DNA of 37,074 nt. Source: Deltaproteobacteria bacterium. GTDB lineage: Bacteria; Desulfobacterota; Desulfobaccia; Desulfobaccales; 0-14-0-80-60-11. A model generated the notes under the pieces. The model had not been told where the DNA came from. It did no database searches and saw nothing but the letters and a program-made list of their open reading frames with translations. Each line of letters starts with the position of its first letter. Position 1 is the first letter of the stretch. The stretch lies in NCBI GenBank assembly GCA_030018495.1, contig JASEFS010000034.1, positions 1-37,074 on the forward strand, written 5' to 3'. The translations under genes were made by a program, and so were the position numbers. Below are positions 33,552 through 37,074 of this stretch, in pieces.

Positions 33552-34841
33552 TTATTTGGCGTGATAGAAAACCGGTTTGGCGGTGGCCGCGGCTTCGGGC
33601 CACACTACCTGTTTCACCAAATTCTTTTTCTCGTCCCGCTGCCACTGGATATCGACCATGTCGTGGCCGATCTGCAGGCCGTGGGACTTTTCGGTGTCAA
33701 ACTTGATGCGGCCGTAGAAAGTCATAATATCCATCTTATCCAAAGCGGCTTTGACTTTCTCGGTGTCGGTGGAGCCGGCCGTGGCGATGGCCTTCTCCAG
33801 GAGCAGGCCGGCGACATAGCCCCCGGCGCTGTGATAGGTAGGAGGTTCCTTGAATTTGGCGGTATATTCTTTGGTGAAATCGGCGACGCTGATGCCGAAA
33901 TATTCTATGCCCATGGCTTTGGCGCCTTCAGGGCCGTATTTGACCTGGGGCTCCCACTGGCTGGGGCCGATGATGCCATAGGCCGCGTCGCCCAACTCAG
34001 CGAACTTGTCTTCCGGAGGTGCCACCAGCAGGGCCACCATCTTGGTCTTGAAGCCCTTCTCATACAGCTGCTTGGCAAAAGTGCTGGTGTCGGCGAAATG
34101 ACCGCCGCCCATGATGGCATCCACCCCCGCGGGAATTTTGTTGATGAAGGGCGCGAAGTCGGTGGTGCCCGGCTCGTAGCCTTCAAACAGGGCTACTTTG
34201 TAACCCTTGCTCTCGGCGTAGGTCTTAAGGGCGTTCACCACGTCGGTGGAAAACTTGTCTTTCTCATGAACGATGGCGATGGTTTTGGCCTTGGGATCCA
34301 TCTTGCTCAGGAGATCCAAGGCGCCGTTAAGATAGCGGCTGGCCGGGGTGTAGGTCTGATACACCAGGGTGTAGCCTTTTTTATAGGTGGAGTCCGAGGC
34401 GGCCCCGCAGGTGATCATGATGCGTTTGTACTGCTGGGCGATCACCGCGGAGGCATCGGCCAAACCGCTGCTGTAAGGGCTGATAAGAAAATCAGCTTTG
34501 TCTTCGTTGATAAGCTTCGTATAGAGCTCCTGCACCCGTTCTTTCTTACTTTCGTCATCATAGAACTTGGCGGTGAACTTTACCGCGCTGCCGTCCGGCA
34601 ATTTGACGCCCCCGGCGGCGTTAACCTGGTCCATCCAGAGGCTGAGCCCGTGAATCTGCCGCGTGGCTTCTACATTAAATTTTCCGGTTTGTGAGGCGGT
34701 AAAGCCAATGACCACGTTCTTGGCGGCGGCTTTGGCGGCAGGCGCGGCGGCTTTCTTTTCCTTCTGCGCCATAGAAGTTCCCGCTAGAATCAGGCTGAGG
34801 ATCGCCAGAGCCACAAGAAGCCATAACCTTGTCTTTCGCAT
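33552..34841 (-). CDS. livK: Periplasmic amino-acid-binding protein of the liv operon
   Basis: A 429-residue type I periplasmic binding protein. The start at 34841 has GGAGG five bases upstream and gives a signal peptide (MRKTR, hydrophobic 7-20, cleavage near SMA-Q). A Lys/Ala-rich linker (about 27-42) precedes the fold, which begins VVIGFTASQTG, with GLSLWMDQVNAAGGV and DDESKKERVQELYTKLI as typical family blocks. Relatives bind branched-chain or aromatic amino acids, short amides or aromatic acids; the substrate is not determined. It is the first gene of livK-H-M-G-F, with its own terminator behind it. Confidence 0.93.
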   Translation of the reverse strand: MRKTRLWLLVALAILSLILAGTSMAQKEKKAAAPAAKAAAKNVVIGFTASQTGKFNVEATRQIHGLSLWMDQVNAAGGVKLPDGSAVKFTAKFYDDESKKERVQELYTKLINEDKADFLISPYSSGLADASAVIAQQYKRIMITCGAASDSTYKKGYTLVYQTYTPASRYLNGALDLLSKMDPKAKTIAIVHEKDKFSTDVVNALKTYAESKGYKVALFEGYEPGTTDFAPFINKIPAGVDAIMGGGHFADTSTFAKQLYEKGFKTKMVALLVAPPEDKFAELGDAAYGIIGPSQWEPQVKYGPEGAKAMGIEYFGISVADFTKEYTAKFKEPPTYHSAGGYVAGLLLEKAIATAGSTDTEKVKAALDKMDIMTFYGRIKFDTEKSHGLQIGHDMVDIQWQRDEKKNLVKQVVWPEAAATAKPVFYHAK

Positions 34842-35058
34842 CGGTTCCTCCTTCGGATGGGTTTTTATTGAGATCAGGCAAAGCCTGAATTGCAGCACCT
34901 CAGAGCCCTTGCGCGCAGATTTCATAATTTAAACGAACTGGCCGAAAATTCAAGTAAAAAGTAGTCTGCCAATTTCCAAGCTCTTTATTTCCCTGGCAGA
35001 ATGTCTCGAAAGGCGCTATGGTAAGGGAAATGAATTTCCCGAGTAGAGGCTTGACTGC

Positions 35059-35865
35059 ATGCGCCTTTCTGCCATGAAATTATCACTCCCCGAGTCTTTC
35101 CTCCCCGGTCAGCCCTCTGTGGATTTTACCGTGAAGTGGAGTACGCGCCGCAAAACCATCGGCCTCCAGGTCACCACCGCGGGAGAGCTGGTGATCGCCG
35201 CGCCATTAGGCACTCCTCCTGAAACTATCAGGCAGGCTTTGGAAGCCAGCCAGAAGTGGATAACCCGCAAGCTGGCGCAGCGCCGGGAAGCCCTAAACCG
35301 CATCGATGCAGGCAAGGCCTATTACTTGGGGCAGGCTTATCCGGTGTGCTTCACCGCTAAGAATCGGCAAACGGTAAGGTTAATTGACGGCAAAATCCAC
35401 CTGAATAGCTCAGGCTCCGCAGACCTGATTTGGCACCTTCTCAAACTGTGGTACTTGCAGGAGGCAGAAGAGCGCCTCACTCAACGGGTGAGGCACTATG
35501 CCCGTTTTATGAAACTCAGGGTAGGCCCGATAGAGATGCGGGATTGGAAGCGGCGCTGGGGGGAGTGCCGGCCCGCTGCCAGGATGCTGCGCTTCAACTG
35601 GCGTCTGGTGCTTTTGCCCCCCTACATTTTGGATTACGTGGTGGCCCATGAGCTGACGCATCTGGCCGTTCCCGGCCACCCGCCCCGCTTCTGGCGCAAG
35701 CTGGCCAAAGTCATGCCCGACTGCCTGGAGCGGCGCCGCTGGCTCAACCGCTACGGTTCCCCTTTCCTCCTGTGGAAACTTGAAGTTGAGACCGCTGCTA
35801 AAGTGCCGAATGCTGCTGGGCCGCTTAAGAAAATGCCCAGGTGTTCTTATAAAAGCATTGATTAA
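35059..35865 (+). CDS. YgjP/SprT-type metallopeptidase-domain protein
   Basis: A 268-residue protein of the YgjP-like (DUF45, M48-related) family. The strand-rich N-terminus starts VKWSTRRKTIGLQV, then a central helical part, RRWGECRPA-type block and the zinc site HELTHLAVPGHPPRFW near 197-212 (two His and Glu of HExxH plus the downstream His). Family members are often linked to restriction or repair genes, but none is nearby. The last 25 residues are beyond the usual family end. The start at 35059 (GAGG about ten bases upstream) or 35074 (second Met) is possible. It is divergent from livK. Confidence 0.85.
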   Translation: MRLSAMKLSLPESFLPGQPSVDFTVKWSTRRKTIGLQVTTAGELVIAAPLGTPPETIRQALEASQKWITRKLAQRREALNRIDAGKAYYLGQAYPVCFTAKNRQTVRLIDGKIHLNSSGSADLIWHLLKLWYLQEAEERLTQRVRHYARFMKLRVGPIEMRDWKRRWGECRPAARMLRFNWRLVLLPPYILDYVVAHELTHLAVPGHPPRFWRKLAKVMPDCLERRRWLNRYGSPFLLWKLEVETAAKVPNAAGPLKKMPRCSYKSID

Positions 35866-35881
35866 TTGAGTATTTTTTGTA

Positions 35882-35899
35882 GGCGCAATTTATTGCGCC
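35882..35899. repeat. Short palindrome downstream of the YgjP gene
   Basis: GGCGCAAT-TT-ATTGCGCC is a perfect 8-bp palindrome 16 bases after the YgjP stop. No U tract follows on the plus strand, so termination is doubtful; it resembles a REP-like intergenic unit. From here to 36083 I see nothing else. Confidence 0.5.
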
Positions 35900-36083
35900 C
35901 TAAAGGACTTGATGAATCAAACCCCTGCAAGACTTTAAAAGAGGTCTCCAGTTGAAACCGGCAAGTCCGCCCGCCAAGGTGTTTAAATCATCTAAATTTT
36001 AATTTTGCTGAATTTCAGGGGAGGAGCAGCTAAGGCTATGGGGAATGATGGACAACGGGGAAAAAATTGATTAAGTAATCGTT

Positions 36084-37031
36084 ATGCCGGACGCCGAACT
36101 GACTGCCACCCCTTCCTTCAGGCAGCCGACCCCGACTCCCGAGGAGCTCCTCGAGGGTGAGGCCAGAAAAGAACGCCTGGGACCCTGGTACGCCACGGCC
36201 ATCTGCGGCAATGACATTACTTCCTCCTGCCTCTATGTTTCCGCCATTGCCACGGTCTACGCTCATGCCCTAGCCCCCTTGGCGCTCCTCATTGTTGCTG
36301 GCATCCTGTACCTTTACCGCAAAATTTATACCGAGGTGGTGGAAGCTCTGCCTTTGAACGGCGGGGCTTATAATTGCCTGCTGAACAGCACCCGTAAATT
36401 CACCGCGTCGGTGGCCGCGTGCTTTACGCTGTTGTCGTATCTGGCCACTGCGGTGATCTCCGCCAAGACCGCGGCCGAATATCTGGACAACCTGCTGCCT
36501 TGGTTGCCATCCATGGAGGTCACGGCGCTTATTCTCATTATCTTCGCGGGGCTCACTATTTTAGGAATCACCGAATCCGCCAAAGTAGCCCTGGTCATCT
36601 TCATCATTCATCTCACTACCTTGACCATATTTGTGGCTTTATGTCTGCCCATGGTGTTGACCTCTCATGAAACCTTTTTGATCAACTGGAATTCTTTGTG
36701 GCTTGAGGTGGAATGGCCCAGGGCCCTGTTTCTGGGGGTATCGGCCGCGATGCTGGGAGTGAGCGGCTTCGAGAGTTCCGCCAATTTCGTGGAGCAGCAG
36801 CGCCACGGGGTCTTCCGGCTGACCTTGCGCAATATGTGGCTGGCAGTTACCTTCTTTAATCCCATTATTGCCTTCCTGGCCTTGGGATTGCTGCCGGTGT
36901 CTGACATCAAGGTCTACCAGGATGCCCTTCTTTCCCGTTTAGGTTTGATGGTAGGGGGGGAATTGTTGCACCACGTCATTGTGGCGGACGCCTTCCTGGT
37001 CCTCTCCGGCGCAGTGCTCACTAGTACTTAG
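36084..37031 (+). CDS. APC-family amino-acid permease, truncated by the window end
   Basis: The N-terminal part of an amino-acid/polyamine/organocation permease (about 312 native residues; family length is usually 420-650). A polar head of about 35 residues precedes the first helix (ATAICGNDITSSCLYV, where APC proteins have their Gly-rich substrate loop). LNGGAYNCLLN is the typical second-helix block, and about eight membrane helices follow. The native sequence stops at 37020; the final codons and the stop come from the 54-bp terminal repeat, so the stop is not genuine. There is no good ribosome site at 36084. Confidence 0.85.
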   Translation: MPDAELTATPSFRQPTPTPEELLEGEARKERLGPWYATAICGNDITSSCLYVSAIATVYAHALAPLALLIVAGILYLYRKIYTEVVEALPLNGGAYNCLLNSTRKFTASVAACFTLLSYLATAVISAKTAAEYLDNLLPWLPSMEVTALILIIFAGLTILGITESAKVALVIFIIHLTTLTIFVALCLPMVLTSHETFLINWNSLWLEVEWPRALFLGVSAAMLGVSGFESSANFVEQQRHGVFRLTLRNMWLAVTFFNPIIAFLALGLLPVSDIKVYQDALLSRLGLMVGGELLHHVIVADAFLVLSGAVLTST

Positions 37032-37074
37032 TTGCATAAATCAGAGATACGATTAGCCAGACCTTTCGGATAAA
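37021..37074. repeat. Right copy of the perfect 54-bp terminal inverted repeat
   Basis: Exact reverse complement of bases 2-55. It interrupts the permease reading frame, which marks a foreign joint at 37020/37021. Confidence 0.9.

Noticed and set aside
33561-34694. 377-codon plus-strand frame antisense to livK
   Set aside because: Shadow frame; livK has signal peptide, ribosome site and operon context.

Overview
The window is a GC-rich piece of chromosomal-type bacterial DNA, and the gene set fits an anaerobic member of the Desulfobacterota (former Deltaproteobacteria, in the Desulfobacca/Syntrophobacter range). This is inferred from a selenocysteine peroxiredoxin, a K+-independent membrane pyrophosphatase, a spore-photoproduct-lyase-like radical SAM protein, an IscU/IscS-like pair lacking the PLP lysine and a MerR-TPR fusion. 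No 16S rRNA is present, so the placement is not proven. The first and last 54 bases are perfect inverted copies of each other and the right copy cuts an amino-acid permease, so both ends look like artificial joints (adapter or linker) rather than biology.

Layout. 71-2206 (minus): a FadL-type outer-membrane channel and a small secreted OB-fold-like protein. 2315-6644 (plus): a HAD phosphatase, then a copper-type P1B ATPase with five N-terminal metal-binding modules, a 53-residue candidate lipoprotein and a Met/His-rich secreted protein, which together look like a copper-handling cluster. 7041-7117: tRNA-Arg(UCU). 7276-8596 (minus): a radical SAM protein and the remnant C-terminus of a histidine phosphatase.

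8912-14478 is the most interesting part. Three fluoride (crcB-type) riboswitches with expression platforms lie within 2.7 kb. One precedes hppA (minus), one precedes a divergent operon of cation/proton antiporter, diadenylate-cyclase-domain protein and short MutS-like ATPase (plus), and one sits downstream of hppA with its own -35 box but no intact gene behind it. This reads as a fluoride-stress island joining pyrophosphate hydrolysis, ion homeostasis, a possible c-di-AMP signal and a MutS-family ATPase. hppA carries a one-base frameshift near its 5' end and the mutS-like gene appears shortened at its 5' end.

14750-22621: a zinc-ribbon mini-protein, an ornithine-cyclodeaminase-family enzyme, an unknown protein, a zinc-ribbon-extended IscU, a NifS/IscS-like protein with Gln in place of the PLP lysine, a secreted thioredoxin-fold protein, a PEBP protein, a MerR-TPR regulator, a UGA-containing peroxiredoxin (selenoprotein with a SECIS-like hairpin) and CorA. 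22622-28751: an AT-rich spacer, a lone HyuA-type hydantoinase, two small DNA-binding proteins, two tiny one-helix membrane peptides and a CHASE2-adenylate cyclase. 29066-34841 (minus): a branched-chain/hydrophobic amino-acid ABC operon (livK-terminator-livH-livM-livG-livF) followed by fabD. 35059-end (plus): a YgjP-type metallopeptidase and the truncated permease.
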